Assembly (NCBI GenBank): GCA_028689195.1 | Contig: JAQTWR010000002.1 | Coordinates: 1 to 24,492, forward strand | DNA: 24,492 nt | Reading direction: 5' to 3' | Source: Anaerolineales bacterium | Lineage (GTDB): Bacteria; Chloroflexota; Anaerolineae; Anaerolineales; Villigracilaceae | Part shown: in pieces, positions 1 through 7,880 of the stretch | How the letters are laid out: each line of letters starts with the position of its first letter | Numbering within the stretch: the stretch's first letter is position 1 | The notes under the pieces: generated by a model | The model's database searches: none | The model's input: only the letters and a program-made list of their open reading frames with translations | Told to the model about the DNA's origin: nothing | Made by a program: the position numbers and the translations under genes

Positions 1-2
1 CG

Positions 3-1967
3 ATAATAACAAGTTTGCTTTTCTTGACGGACATATTCCCAGCCGCGATTGACCCAACCCCGCTTTCGTTTGGGCTATCGGCGCCCCTGTTTGCGCTTGG
101 CTTTTTTCGCTTCGGCGTATTTAATGTATTTCCCATCGCCGCGCCTTTGATTGTGGAAAACCTGCGCGACGCGGTGATCGTGACGGACGAGAAAGACCGC
201 GTCGCCAATATCAATTTAACAGCGAAGCAATGGTTCGGTTTGAACGACGACGCCATCGCTTCCGCTGTTTTTAGCACGCTGCCAAAACCTGACCTGTTCA
301 AAGAGAAATGGAATTCACAGAACCCGAAATTAAAATTCAAAATCGAACTGAACGGAAAGCGCGTATGGTACGAAGCGACCATCACGCGCTTATGTAGGCA
401 CGACCAAACCCAGATTGGGCGCGTCATTGTTTTTCACGACATCACGCAGGAACGAAACCTGCTCGAAGCGGAATTCCGCCATTCCATGCAGATAGGGCTG
501 CTGGAAGACGTCAGCCGAAAAATAATTAACAGCCTGACGGAAGGGGAAATTTTGAAACACGCGGCAGACTCCATCGTCAATCATTTCGGTTATGCGGAAG
601 CCGCAATCTTATTGTTGACAAAAGATAACGACCTTCAAATGGCGGCGTTTAGCGGCGCGCATGACTTTGGATGTAATCTGATGGTCAGGCAGGAAATAGA
701 TAAAGGCATCGTCGGTTATACGGCAAGAACGCGGCAGACCTATATTGCAAACGACGTTTCCAAAGACCCGTATTATTTTTCAACCGGAGAGTATTTTGGC
801 TCCGCAATCGGCATTCCCCTTATCAATGAAAAAAAACTGCTGGGGGTCTTATATATCGAAAGCCTCAAGCCCAACGCCTTCAACGCGAACGACGCCCAAA
901 TTTTGGAAACGCTGGCGAATCAAATTTCATCCGCCATGCAGCGCGCAAGATTGTATGAAGATACGCGCGAACATTTGCAGGTCATGTCGGCGATGCAGTC
1001 TATTTCGCGGGTGGTATCCTCTTCGCTTGAGATTGACAATATCTGCGAATCTGTGATCAAGACGCTGGGCGCTTTATTCGGATACGCCTACATCAGCATT
1101 TATTTGCTGGAAAACGACCATTTGAATTTATACGGACAAGTCGGCTATTCAAGAGAACTGGCGATTCAAAAAATCCCCGTCGGTCAGGGAGTTAGCGGGC
1201 GGACGATTAAAACGAAGAAGACGCAATTCGTCCGCGACGTTACGCAGGATCCAAATTTTCTGCGCGCCGCATCCGATTTGACCAGCGAAATCTGCGTCCC
1301 GTTGCTAAAAGATAATATGATTTTGGGAATTCTTAATGTAGAAGGAACGGGCGAATCCCCACTCGCCCAAAAAGACGCGGATATGCTCGATATGCTCGCG
1401 GGACCCATTGCGCTGGCGGTGGATAACGCCCGTTTGCACGCGCAGGTAAAAACGACCGCCATGACCGACGCGGTCAGCGGATTGTCTAACCGCCATGCCT
1501 TTGAAGAAATCCTGCGGATGGAAATCGAGCGCGCAACGCGGACAAACGCCCCGCTCTCGCTTATTATTTTCGACCTCGATTCATTCAAAATCTATAACGA
1601 TACTTGGGGACATCCCGCCGGAGACGAGCGTCTGCGGGCGATTGCTGGCGTTGTCCGCGCCAGTTTGCGAACCTATGATGTGGCTGCGCGTTACGGCGGC
1701 GACGAGTTTGCGATCATCCTGCCAAACACAGAACTCGACGGCGCGCTCCTATTTGCCCGAAGACTTCTTGATGTGGCGCAGGCGGACGCGCCCCAGCCCG
1801 TCGAAGGCGGACCTGTGGCGGGATATACTTTAAGCGTGGGCGTTGCCGCTTTCCCCGAAGACGGCGGCTCGTTTGAATCTCTTGTCCTCGCCGCCGACCA
1901 TGCCGAATTGATCGCAAAGCGACTCGGCAAAAACTGCATTGTTTCCGCGCGCGAAATAAAAAAATGA
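3..1967 (+). CDS. Sensor diguanylate cyclase (7TM remnant-PAS-GAF-GAF-GGDEF), 5' truncated
   Basis: Predicted cytoplasmic cyclic-di-GMP synthase (2 GTP to c-di-GMP) with an N-terminal sensory part. The frame is open back to base 3 with no stop, and the first residues resemble the last helix of a 7TM histidine-kinase-type sensor region, so the true start lies left of the window and the TTG at 15 is not a convincing start. Order: membrane remnant, PAS (about nt 130-470), two GAF domains (about 520-960 and 990-1450), GGDEF (about 1460-1950). The active-site GGDEF is intact at 1695-1709, and the product-inhibition I-site RTYD is five residues upstream (1668-1679), so an active, feedback-inhibited enzyme is expected. 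The DLDSFK metal/substrate motif is also present. The stop overlaps the lysA start by 4 bp. The ligands of the PAS and GAF domains cannot be told. Confidence 0.9.
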   Translation: MITSLLFLTDIFPAAIDPTPLSFGLSAPLFALGFFRFGVFNVFPIAAPLIVENLRDAVIVTDEKDRVANINLTAKQWFGLNDDAIASAVFSTLPKPDLFKEKWNSQNPKLKFKIELNGKRVWYEATITRLCRHDQTQIGRVIVFHDITQERNLLEAEFRHSMQIGLLEDVSRKIINSLTEGEILKHAADSIVNHFGYAEAAILLLTKDNDLQMAAFSGAHDFGCNLMVRQEIDKGIVGYTARTRQTYIANDVSKDPYYFSTGEYFGSAIGIPLINEKKLLGVLYIESLKPNAFNANDAQILETLANQISSAMQRARLYEDTREHLQVMSAMQSISRVVSSSLEIDNICESVIKTLGALFGYAYISIYLLENDHLNLYGQVGYSRELAIQKIPVGQGVSGRTIKTKKTQFVRDVTQDPNFLRAASDLTSEICVPLLKDNMILGILNVEGTGESPLAQKDADMLDMLAGPIALAVDNARLHAQVKTTAMTDAVSGLSNRHAFEEILRMEIERATRTNAPLSLIIFDLDSFKIYNDTWGHPAGDERLRAIAGVVRASLRTYDVAARYGGDEFAIILPNTELDGALLFARRLLDVAQADAPQPVEGGPVAGYTLSVGVAAFPEDGGSFESLVLAADHAELIAKRLGKNCIVSAREIKK

Positions 1968-3250
1968 ACCGCCTCCAACTCTTTCCCCTTTCTGCAAAAA
2001 CCGAAGAAAATAAACTGACTATCGCGGGATGCGACCTCGCGGCGCTGACAAAAGAACACGGTACGCCGCTGTATCTTTACGACCGCGCCACCATGGATTC
2101 CGCCGTCGGCGCGTATCACGCTGCGCTGAAAAAATATTATCCCGCAGCCGCATCCGTCACTTATGCGGGCAAAGCCTTTTTATGCAAAGCCATCGCGCAA
2201 TGGACGCAGCAAAATAATCTCTGGGTGGATTGCACCGGCGAAGGCGAGATTGCAATTGCAAAAGCGGGCGGCGTTCCGCGCGAAAAGATTTTGGTTCACG
2301 GCGTAAACAAATCCGCCGCTGATTTAACTTCTGCGTTAACGCACGCCAACGCCATCGTCGTGGATAACCTCGCCGAACTCGAACGAATTACGAATTACCA
2401 ATTACCAATTACCTCCCTTTGGCTTCGCCTTCTCCCCGGCGTCGCCGTGACCACGCATCACGCCCACACGCAGACGGGACAACACGACAGCAAATTCGGC
2501 ATGACGCGCGAAGAGATTTTGCAAGCCGCCGCGTTTTGCAAAGAACATCATTTGCCTTTGAGTGGAATCCATTTTCATCAAGGATCAAATTTCCGCGACG
2601 CTTCTCCATTGAATGCGGCGATTGACCTCGGGCTTGATCTTGCCCGTGAAATTGGATTTGCAAACGAATGGCATTTCTCTCCCGGCGGCGGATGGGGCGT
2701 GGCGTATCACGAAGATGAACTTCCCCAACCTGACGCGGCTGAATACGTGTACGTCATCGCGGAGCGCGTCGTCAGCGGATGTAAATCGCGCGGACTTAAT
2801 CTTCCGCATTTGCATCTTGAACCAGGTCGAAGTTTAGTGGCGCGCGCGGGCGTTGCCGTTTATAAAGTTGGCGCGATCAAACGGCGCGAAAACAAAACGT
2901 GGATATTAACCGACGGCGGCATGACCGATAATCCGCGCCACGCGATGTATGGGGCAAGATACTCCTGCCTCGCAGTATCAAATCCGATGGGAGAAAATAT
3001 CGCACGGGTTTCCATCGCAGGACCGTATTGCGAATCAGGCGACGTTGTCATCGAAGATTTGCCCATGCCTGAAATTCACGTTGACGATCTGCTCGCCATC
3101 CCCGCTGCGGGCGCGTACCATTTGAGCATGTCGTCCAATTACAACGGCTCGCGCAAACCCGCCGTGTTGTGGCTGGAAGAAGGCAGCGCGAAAGTGATCG
3201 TCAGGCGCGAAACGATTGATGATTTGTTGAAAAGGGATTTGGAGATATAA
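1964..3250 (+). CDS. lysA: Diaminopimelate decarboxylase (PLP, fold-type III)
   Basis: Catalyses meso-diaminopimelate to L-lysine plus CO2, the last step of lysine synthesis, in the cytoplasm. The 428 aa match the usual family length. The PLP lysine sits in YAGKAF (K70). Other family marks are HGVNKS, HFHQGSNF, SPGGGWG, EPGR (286-289) and the active-site cysteine in CESGD (C356). The ATG shares an ATGA overlap with the stop of the upstream diguanylate cyclase, which favours translational coupling and fixes the start. Residues 141-150 (RITNYQLPIT) are encoded by a 7-bp tandem repeat (2383-2413) in a part of the family that varies in sequence, so function is probably kept. A related decarboxylase (carboxynorspermidine or ornithine type) is less likely given the length and the CESGD and EPGR context. 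Confidence 0.92.
   Translation: MNRLQLFPLSAKTEENKLTIAGCDLAALTKEHGTPLYLYDRATMDSAVGAYHAALKKYYPAAASVTYAGKAFLCKAIAQWTQQNNLWVDCTGEGEIAIAKAGGVPREKILVHGVNKSAADLTSALTHANAIVVDNLAELERITNYQLPITSLWLRLLPGVAVTTHHAHTQTGQHDSKFGMTREEILQAAAFCKEHHLPLSGIHFHQGSNFRDASPLNAAIDLGLDLAREIGFANEWHFSPGGGWGVAYHEDELPQPDAAEYVYVIAERVVSGCKSRGLNLPHLHLEPGRSLVARAGVAVYKVGAIKRRENKTWILTDGGMTDNPRHAMYGARYSCLAVSNPMGENIARVSIAGPYCESGDVVIEDLPMPEIHVDDLLAIPAAGAYHLSMSSNYNGSRKPAVLWLEEGSAKVIVRRETIDDLLKRDLEI
2383..2413. repeat. Heptanucleotide tandem repeat inside lysA (ACSAATT x4)
   Basis: Four consecutive 7-bp units, ACGAATT twice then ACCAATT twice, followed by a partial ACC. The array lies entirely within the lysA frame and encodes RITNYQLPIT. 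Because 7 is not a multiple of 3, the repeat is read in all three phases and gives a 7-residue peptide period. Similar units occur at 5766-5800 and, on the opposite strand, at 16141-16189. Confidence 0.85.
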
Positions 3251-3258
3251 ATATCGCG

Positions 3259-3978
3259 CTACACAAAACTATTCCCACGGAAAAACGCTTCGCGATGCCG
3301 CCCAAATTCATGGACAGCCAGTGCATAATCGTCGGGTCTGCCAATATCGAGCCAATAACCTTTGAACGGAAATACGTTTACCTTTTGCTTATCCTCAATC
3401 AATTTGATCATCAACTCAGGCAGGTCGAGGCGCTGATTGGGTTTAATGTAATTCAAAATGGCGGGCTCGAAAATATAAATTCCCATGCTAACCGAATAAT
3501 GATACGTCGGCTTTTCAATGTAATCGGTAATCAAAAGGTCGTCGGAAACTTCTATGACGCCGAGATCGATCTTCACATCGCGTTGATACGAAGCGACGGT
3601 GGCAATCGCTCCGCGCGCGCGATGCGACGCGAGCATGGCGCTGTAATCAATCGTCGTCAGCAAATCGCCGTTCATCACCAAAAACGTATCGTCGAGATTT
3701 TTCACCAGCGCAATCGGTCCCGCCGTACCAAGCGGTTCTTCCTCGCGCGAGTAATCAATATTCACGCCGAATTTTTTCCCGTCGCCGCAATACGCCATCA
3801 ATAACTCGGCAAGATACCCAACCGCAAGCGTTAAATCTTGAAAATCATAAAACGCCAATTGACGCATGACAATTTCCAAAATGGGAATGTCGCCGATGGG
3901 CATTAACGGTTTTGGAAAAACGGTTGTGTATGGCGCAAGACGCGCGCCTTTTCCACCGGCAAGGATAATGGCTCTCAT
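3259..3978 (-). CDS. Sugar-1-phosphate nucleotidyltransferase (NDP-sugar pyrophosphorylase family)
   Basis: Transfers a nucleoside monophosphate from an NTP to a sugar-1-phosphate, making an activated sugar. The signature loop LAGGKGARL (residues 6-14) leads into the FPKP lysine motif (21-24). A metal-binding NGD is at 103-105, the sugar-binding EKP at 155-157, and the closing motif WLDIGRPDDY at 209-218. The 239 aa correspond to the short heptose/mannose/glucose-1-phosphate transferase type without a C-terminal hexapeptide domain. It starts 2 bp after the stop of the upstream dehydratase, so the two are very likely co-transcribed and act on the same activated sugar. The base and sugar cannot be assigned from sequence alone. 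The gene converges on lysA with an 8-bp gap and no visible terminator. Confidence 0.88.
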   Translation of the reverse strand: MRAIILAGGKGARLAPYTTVFPKPLMPIGDIPILEIVMRQLAFYDFQDLTLAVGYLAELLMAYCGDGKKFGVNIDYSREEEPLGTAGPIALVKNLDDTFLVMNGDLLTTIDYSAMLASHRARGAIATVASYQRDVKIDLGVIEVSDDLLITDYIEKPTYHYSVSMGIYIFEPAILNYIKPNQRLDLPELMIKLIEDKQKVNVFPFKGYWLDIGRPDDYALAVHEFGRHREAFFRGNSFV

Positions 3979-3980
3979 AG

Positions 3981-4970
3981 TTACACCGTGTATTGGTCTG
4001 GTTTATAAAGATCAAGGTGAGCAGCGATCCACGCGATGGTGGCGCGTAAACCCTCGTCGAGAGAAACGCGCGGCTCCCAGCCGATCAACTCGCGGGCTTT
4101 TTGATTCGACGCCCATAACTTCATCACTTCGCTTTTTTCGGGACGGATGCGCTGCTCGTCTGTAATCACGCGCGGATGTTTGCCGATGATTGCAAAAATT
4201 TTTTCAACGAGATCGCCGATACGAATCGTATTATCGTTGCCGAGATTAATTTCCTGCCCCAAAATATTTTCCGCTTCCGCGATTCGCATGAAGCCGTTGA
4301 CCGTATCAGCCACGAAAGTAAAATCGCGCGATGGATTCAAACTGCCGAGTTTGATCTCGTCGCGCGTGAGCGTTTGCGTAATCACTGTTGGAATCACCGC
4401 GCGCGTAGATTGACGCGGACCATACGTATTGAAAGGTCGCAGTGTGACGACAGGCACATCGAACGCGCGATAAAAACTTTCCGCAATTTTATCTGCGCCG
4501 ATTTTGCTCGCGGAATATGGAGACTGTCCCTGCAACGGATGCGTCTCGTCAATGGGCGCGTACTGCGCCGTGCCATACACTTCGCTCGTGGAAGTATGCA
4601 CCACGCGCCGCGTTTTGAATTCGCGCGCGGCGGTTAAGACATTCAAAGTTCCCATCACGTTTGTCTCGATCACCTCGCGCGGATGAACATACGAATACGG
4701 AATCGCGATCAACGCGCCGAGATGAAAGATCGTATCCATGTCGCGCGCCGCGCTGCGAATGGCTTCCATATCGCGCAAGTCGCCGCGAATAAGTTCCAGT
4801 TGAGAAAATATTTCAGGGGAAATGTGGCGCAGCATCCCCGCGTCGCTACGCGAGTTGTAGCGGATGAACGCCCGCACGCGCGCGCCTTCGTTGACCAATC
4901 GTTCCACAAGATGACTGGCAATGAACCCGCCTGCGCCTGTTACAAGTACCTGCCTGTTCGTCCAATCCAT
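3981..4970 (-). CDS. NAD-dependent nucleotide-sugar 4,6-dehydratase/epimerase (extended SDR, LegB-like)
   Basis: Extended short-chain dehydrogenase acting on a nucleotide sugar. The Rossmann motif TGAGGFIASH is at residues 11-20; the third glycine of the usual GxxGxxG is alanine (A18), a tolerated variant. TSTSEVYG is at 124-131 and the catalytic YxxxK at Y150/K154. The stretch RYNSRSD after the Rossmann motif is typical of the LegB-like 4,6-dehydratases that pair with a nucleotidyltransferase in surface-sugar (for example legionaminic acid) pathways. The 329 aa are normal. ATG at 4970 is preceded by GGAG and a TATAAT box about 27 bp upstream. The pairing with the adjacent nucleotidyltransferase supports activated-sugar synthesis for the cell surface. 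A GDP-mannose or dTDP-glucose dehydratase is an alternative. Confidence 0.87.
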   Translation of the reverse strand: MDWTNRQVLVTGAGGFIASHLVERLVNEGARVRAFIRYNSRSDAGMLRHISPEIFSQLELIRGDLRDMEAIRSAARDMDTIFHLGALIAIPYSYVHPREVIETNVMGTLNVLTAAREFKTRRVVHTSTSEVYGTAQYAPIDETHPLQGQSPYSASKIGADKIAESFYRAFDVPVVTLRPFNTYGPRQSTRAVIPTVITQTLTRDEIKLGSLNPSRDFTFVADTVNGFMRIAEAENILGQEINLGNDNTIRIGDLVEKIFAIIGKHPRVITDEQRIRPEKSEVMKLWASNQKARELIGWEPRVSLDEGLRATIAWIAAHLDLYKPDQYTV

Positions 4971-4996
4971 AGAATGCTCCGCTTTGTTTTTTAGCG

Positions 4997-5002
4997 ATTA
5001 TA
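4997..5002 (-). promoter_or_regulatory. Putative -10 box for the dehydratase/nucleotidyltransferase pair
   Basis: On the minus strand this reads TATAAT, a perfect -10 hexamer, about 27 bp upstream of the dehydratase ATG. No good -35 is visible at the right distance; the area is taken up by the intergenic repeat. Confidence 0.45.
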
Positions 5003-5019
5003 CTCTTGCGCGAACGCGT

Positions 5020-5090
5020 AAACACAAAGGCGCAAAGCCTCGAAGACGCAAAGAAAAAAACTTAGCGGCTTAGAGTCTTTGTGACTTCGT
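5020..5090. repeat. Intergenic short-period repeat (CACAAAG/GAAGACGC type)
   Basis: A 7-bp-periodic purine-rich tract followed by a partly inverted version (GTCTTTGTGACTTCGTGG). It shares an exact 18-nt word at 5039-5056 and the word AAACACAAAG at 5020-5029 with the repeat at 13615-13733 (there 13655-13672 and 13636-13645). It occupies most of the spacer between the divergent dehydratase and DUF711 genes. No ORF or transposase accompanies it. Confidence 0.7.
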
Positions 5091-5121
5091 GGTGAAAACT
5101 TCACTTTTATTTTGAGGCAAA

Positions 5122-6345
5122 ATGAAAATTCGATCCATCACTTATTTCTTAAATCCAAAATATCCGCTTGACGAAAGCGCTTTGCGCCAGGCGGGAGAAT
5201 TTCTTGCGCGCGCAAAAGCGGCGTATGAAAACGCGGGCTATGAAGTGCAAATGACCCGCCTTGCCACAACGCCGTTTCCGAAACTGTTGAGCGACGTAAA
5301 AAAACTTCCGCAGCTCGCGCAAGATTTTGCAAAGATATTGCCGCAAATTGGCGTGGATTATGTCTCGCTGGGTCCCGCGCTCATCGAATTCCCCGAAAGT
5401 TATGAGGTCGTCCCAGAAGCGATTGCCGCAAGCGAAAATACTTTCTTCAGCGGCGTGATGGCGGATAAGCAAAACGGAATCTCGCTGCAAGCCATCACCG
5501 CCTGCGCGAAAATCATTCAGCAAGCCTCAAGCATCACGCCCGATGGATTTGCAAATCTACGCTTCGCCGCGCTTGCAAACGTCAAAGCGGGTGCGCCGTT
5601 TTTTCCCGCCGCGTATCACGATAGCGACATCCCCGCGTTTGCCATCGCAACCGAATCCGCTGATTTAGCGGTTGAGGCATTTAGCGGACAACAGACGATT
5701 GATGATGGACGACGCGCTCTCATTTCATCCATCACAAAACATGGGCAAGCCATTGCCCACATTTCCCAATTTCTAGTTACTAATCGCCAATTACCTACTT
5801 TTCTCGGCATTGATTTTTCCCTCGCGCCCTTCCCTGATGATTTACATTCATTGGGAAATGCCGTCGAAAAAATCGGCGTCTCAAAAATCGGGCTGCACGG
5901 TTCTCTCGCCGCCGCCGCAATTCTCACAGAAGCGATTGACCGCGCCGATTTCCCGCACACCGGTTTCAGCGGATTTATGCAACCGATCCTCGAAGATTCC
6001 ATTCTCGCAAAACGCGCCGCCGAAGGAACGCTGACCATCAAAGACGCGCTGCTTTATTCCGCCGTGTGCGGTACAGGGCTGGATACGATTCCGCTCGCAG
6101 GCGATACCACCGCCGCGCAAATCGCCCCGCTGTTATTGGATTTATCCGCGCTTGCGCTGCGCCTCGATAAACCGCTGACCGCGCGATTAATGCCCATCCC
6201 CAATAAAAAGGCCGGCGACGATACGAATTTTGATTTCGCGTTTTTCGCCAACAGCAAAATCATGTCTTTGGATTCCGCGCCGTTAAATTTCCCACTGAAC
6301 GGCAACGAAAGTTTTTCATTACAAGCAAAACGTTCCAACGCCTAA
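5122..6345 (+). CDS. DUF711 (UPF0210) family protein
   Basis: Member of the DUF711/UPF0210 family, whose biochemical role is not established. Family marks include the C-terminal segment CGTGLDTIP beginning at C316, followed by LAGD, and then RLMPIPNKKAGD, which looks like a glycine-rich binding loop. The 407 aa are slightly shorter than the roughly 450 aa common in the family. No signal peptide or membrane segment is seen, so it is probably cytoplasmic. ATG at 5122 has TGAGG just upstream as a ribosome site. Residues around 216-226 (FLVTNRQLPTF) come from a degenerate 7-bp repeat (5766-5800). The last codons and the stop fall inside a perfect terminator hairpin that it shares with the convergent ArsR gene. 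It stands alone on its strand, so context does not suggest a function. Confidence 0.88.
   Translation: MKIRSITYFLNPKYPLDESALRQAGEFLARAKAAYENAGYEVQMTRLATTPFPKLLSDVKKLPQLAQDFAKILPQIGVDYVSLGPALIEFPESYEVVPEAIAASENTFFSGVMADKQNGISLQAITACAKIIQQASSITPDGFANLRFAALANVKAGAPFFPAAYHDSDIPAFAIATESADLAVEAFSGQQTIDDGRRALISSITKHGQAIAHISQFLVTNRQLPTFLGIDFSLAPFPDDLHSLGNAVEKIGVSKIGLHGSLAAAAILTEAIDRADFPHTGFSGFMQPILEDSILAKRAAEGTLTIKDALLYSAVCGTGLDTIPLAGDTTAAQIAPLLLDLSALALRLDKPLTARLMPIPNKKAGDDTNFDFAFFANSKIMSLDSAPLNFPLNGNESFSLQAKRSNA
5766..5800. repeat. Degenerate heptanucleotide repeat inside the DUF711 gene
   Basis: Five 7-bp units (CCAATTT, CTAGTTA, CTAATCG, CCAATTA, CCTACTT) fit a CCAATTA-type consensus, the same family as the lysA array. 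In the DUF711 frame they give FLVTNRQLPTF, read in the same phase as in lysA (ITNYQLPIT). The units are more decayed than in lysA, suggesting an older array. Confidence 0.65.
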
Positions 6346-6362
6346 ACGTTGGAACGTTTTGC
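6325..6362. terminator. Bidirectional terminator between DUF711 gene and ArsR operon
   Basis: A perfect 16-bp inverted repeat, GCAAAACGTTCCAACG (6325-6340) with its complement at 6347-6362 and a 6-nt loop. AAAA/TTTT tracts at the stem base give a U-run in both directions. The DUF711 stop (6343-6345) lies in the loop and the ArsR stop begins on the last stem base (6362), so both gene ends are built into the hairpin. Confidence 0.85.
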
Positions 6363-6916
6363 TATTCGCGCCAGTATTCTCCGCCGCCGCCCTCGCGCTT
6401 CATCAATCCCGAACCGACCAACTCGCGTCTCAAACTCGCAGTGTCTTCGTGATATTTGCTGAGAATTTCGTTGACCTTCTTCTCGCTGTATCTTTTATTC
6501 GCCTCAAACGACTTCGCCACATAACGCAAGATCGCTTCCAGTTTTTTGCGCTGGGCGGGAATGGTCTTCAGGCTGCCATCCTTGCGGACATAATCTTTAA
6601 TTACTTTATTATCATACGCGTCGGCGTCCACATCCACAACAGAGGCGGCAAGATTTTGCTGCGAAAACAAATTTTGCGATTTGCTTTGCAGCGCTTTTTC
6701 ATCCAGTTGATAAACGTTGTAATAGCTCTGCGTTTTCGCGCTGACTAATCCCACCTGCGCGAGTTTTGCAAGGTGATGCGAAACCGTGGAAGGTTTGAGA
6801 TTCAGCAGCGCGGCGAGTTCCTCCACGCTATAAGGCTGCTGCGCGAGCAAACCAACGATCTTGAGACGATTTGAATCCGCAAGGGCTTTGAAGAAGTTGA
6901 CAAGTTCATCGCTCAT
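6362..6916 (-). CDS. ArsR-type regulator with C-terminal DUF2087 (second copy)
   Basis: Predicted DNA-binding regulator of 184 aa. The N-terminal winged helix (about residues 5-75) has the ArsR-like recognition stretch LNLKPSTVSHHLAKL. The C-terminal DUF2087 (about 105-182) shows DGSLKTIP, then KVNEILSKYHEDTASLRREL and a closing YWR. No metal-binding cysteine pair of the classical ArsR/SmtB kind is seen, so the signal is unknown. It is the last gene of a three-gene operon, starting 2 bp after the GIY-YIG stop, and is a clear paralogue of the first gene (6916 versus 7835 starts). Both copies keep the HEDTA.LRR.LV core. Function beyond transcription control is inference. Confidence 0.85.
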   Translation of the reverse strand: MSDELVNFFKALADSNRLKIVGLLAQQPYSVEELAALLNLKPSTVSHHLAKLAQVGLVSAKTQSYYNVYQLDEKALQSKSQNLFSQQNLAASVVDVDADAYDNKVIKDYVRKDGSLKTIPAQRKKLEAILRYVAKSFEANKRYSEKKVNEILSKYHEDTASLRRELVGSGLMKREGGGGEYWRE

Positions 6917-6918
6917 AA

Positions 6919-7287
6919 TTATGCCTCGCGAATTCTTTCATTGATGTTGTAGCCGCGCTCGCCGAAAGGCTGTAATTTTTCAAGCCAAATTTGTTCCAGC
7001 AGCGTTAATTCATCCTTCAAATTAAAGTTTGGATCATCTTTGGCGTTTACTACTTCTAAAATTTCGAACATAAATTGATCCGCGCCAAACTCAGTCCACT
7101 CGCGTTGAAGTTCCTTGTTGGTATGGCTTCCAATTTTGAGCATAAATTTGTGGCGGTTCAACGAGCCTTCCAGATTTAAACTGCTTCCAAGCAACACTTT
7201 ATTGTTGACAATATTTTTTACCTGAAAAACGCCAGCGGGAATGATGCGTTCCTTATACTCCCTATGAATATCTTTTCTTGATTTCAT
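6919..7287 (-). CDS. Stand-alone GIY-YIG family protein
   Basis: A 122-aa single-domain protein of the GIY-YIG nuclease fold, in the branch that accompanies ArsR/LuxR-type regulators with DUF2087. The two short motifs are degenerate, GVF at residues 19-21 and LLG at 32-34, followed by NRH with the candidate catalytic arginine R45 and a candidate metal-binding glutamate E98 in LLEQIW. The C-terminus is GERGYNI, typical of this branch. Loss of both signature tyrosines makes nuclease activity uncertain. I chose ATG at 7287 rather than TTG at 7299: it overlaps the upstream stop as ATGA and has GGAG 8 bp before it. It is sandwiched between two ArsR-DUF2087 paralogues, so it probably works with them; how is unknown. 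Confidence 0.8.
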   Translation of the reverse strand: MKSRKDIHREYKERIIPAGVFQVKNIVNNKVLLGSSLNLEGSLNRHKFMLKIGSHTNKELQREWTEFGADQFMFEILEVVNAKDDPNFNLKDELTLLEQIWLEKLQPFGERGYNINERIREA

Positions 7288-7835
7288 TTTATTCTCCAAT
7301 ACCGCGAACCATCGCTTTCGCGCGCGAGCATGTTCGCATCCACAAGGTCGCGGCGCAAACCGGCGGTATCTTCATGAAAGCGGCGCAGAATTGCATTCAC
7401 GTCTTTTTCTTTGTAATTCGTTTCAGGCTCAAACGCCTGAATCAGATAATTCAATATCACGCGTAATTTTTCAAATTGAGTGGGAATTTGCCTGATGCTC
7501 CCATCCGCGTTGAGATAGGCTTTGAGAATTTTCTTCGAGGCAAGATCAAGATCGGGGGCGGGTACATACGCGGCAGGACGTTCCTGTTCGAAGTGTTCGC
7601 GCGCCAGCGTGGAGAGTTTATCCGCGTTGAGTTCGTAGATTTCATCTTTCTGCGTGAGAACTTCCGCGTGTTCCAAAAACGCGAGGTGATCCATAAGGTC
7701 GCGCGTGGAGAGATTAAGTTTTTCGGCAATCTGCGCGCGGCTGGCGCGGCGCTGACTCAACAAGCCGATGATCCGCAAACGGTCTATATCAGACGCGGCT
7801 TTGAGAAAATCAAGCATTTCGGGGTTGGTATTCAT
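7284..7835 (-). CDS. ArsR-type regulator with C-terminal DUF2087 (first copy)
   Basis: Predicted 183-aa regulator and first gene of the ArsR / GIY-YIG / ArsR operon. The N-terminal winged helix spans about residues 5-75 (recognition helix near NLSTRDLMDHLAFL). DUF2087 spans about 105-180, with DGSIRQIP, DVNAILRRFHEDTAGLRRDL and a closing YWR. ATG at 7835 is preceded by AAGGTG. Upstream lie a strong promoter (7877-7905) and a 32-bp palindrome (7849-7880) that covers the -10 edge and transcript start region, so autorepression is likely. The effector is unknown; no cysteine-rich metal site is visible. It shares its architecture with the third gene of the operon and probably arose with it by duplication. 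Confidence 0.87.
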   Translation of the reverse strand: MNTNPEMLDFLKAASDIDRLRIIGLLSQRRASRAQIAEKLNLSTRDLMDHLAFLEHAEVLTQKDEIYELNADKLSTLAREHFEQERPAAYVPAPDLDLASKKILKAYLNADGSIRQIPTQFEKLRVILNYLIQAFEPETNYKEKDVNAILRRFHEDTAGLRRDLVDANMLARESDGSRYWRIK

Positions 7836-7848
7836 ATTTCACCTTCGC

Positions 7849-7880
7849 AAATCTAATTTGATAATTATCGAATTAGATTT
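7849..7880. promoter_or_regulatory. 32-bp palindromic operator of the ArsR operon
   Basis: Arms AAATCTAATT (7849-7858) and AATTAGATTT (7871-7880) flank a GATAATTATC core. All pairs match about the centre at 7864/7865 except 7859/7870. It overlaps the -10 box of the minus-strand promoter and ends 13 bp before the regulator's start codon, the usual place for an ArsR-family autorepression site. Binding by the adjacent regulator is inferred. Confidence 0.75.

Noticed and set aside
1691..2119. 142-codon minus-strand frame over the diguanylate cyclase/lysA junction
   Set aside because: Arginine-rich, no family resemblance, antisense to two well-supported genes.
7288..7299. TTG start for the GIY-YIG protein
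   Set aside because: The ATG at 7287 has GGAG upstream and a classical ATGA overlap; the TTG start lacks both.
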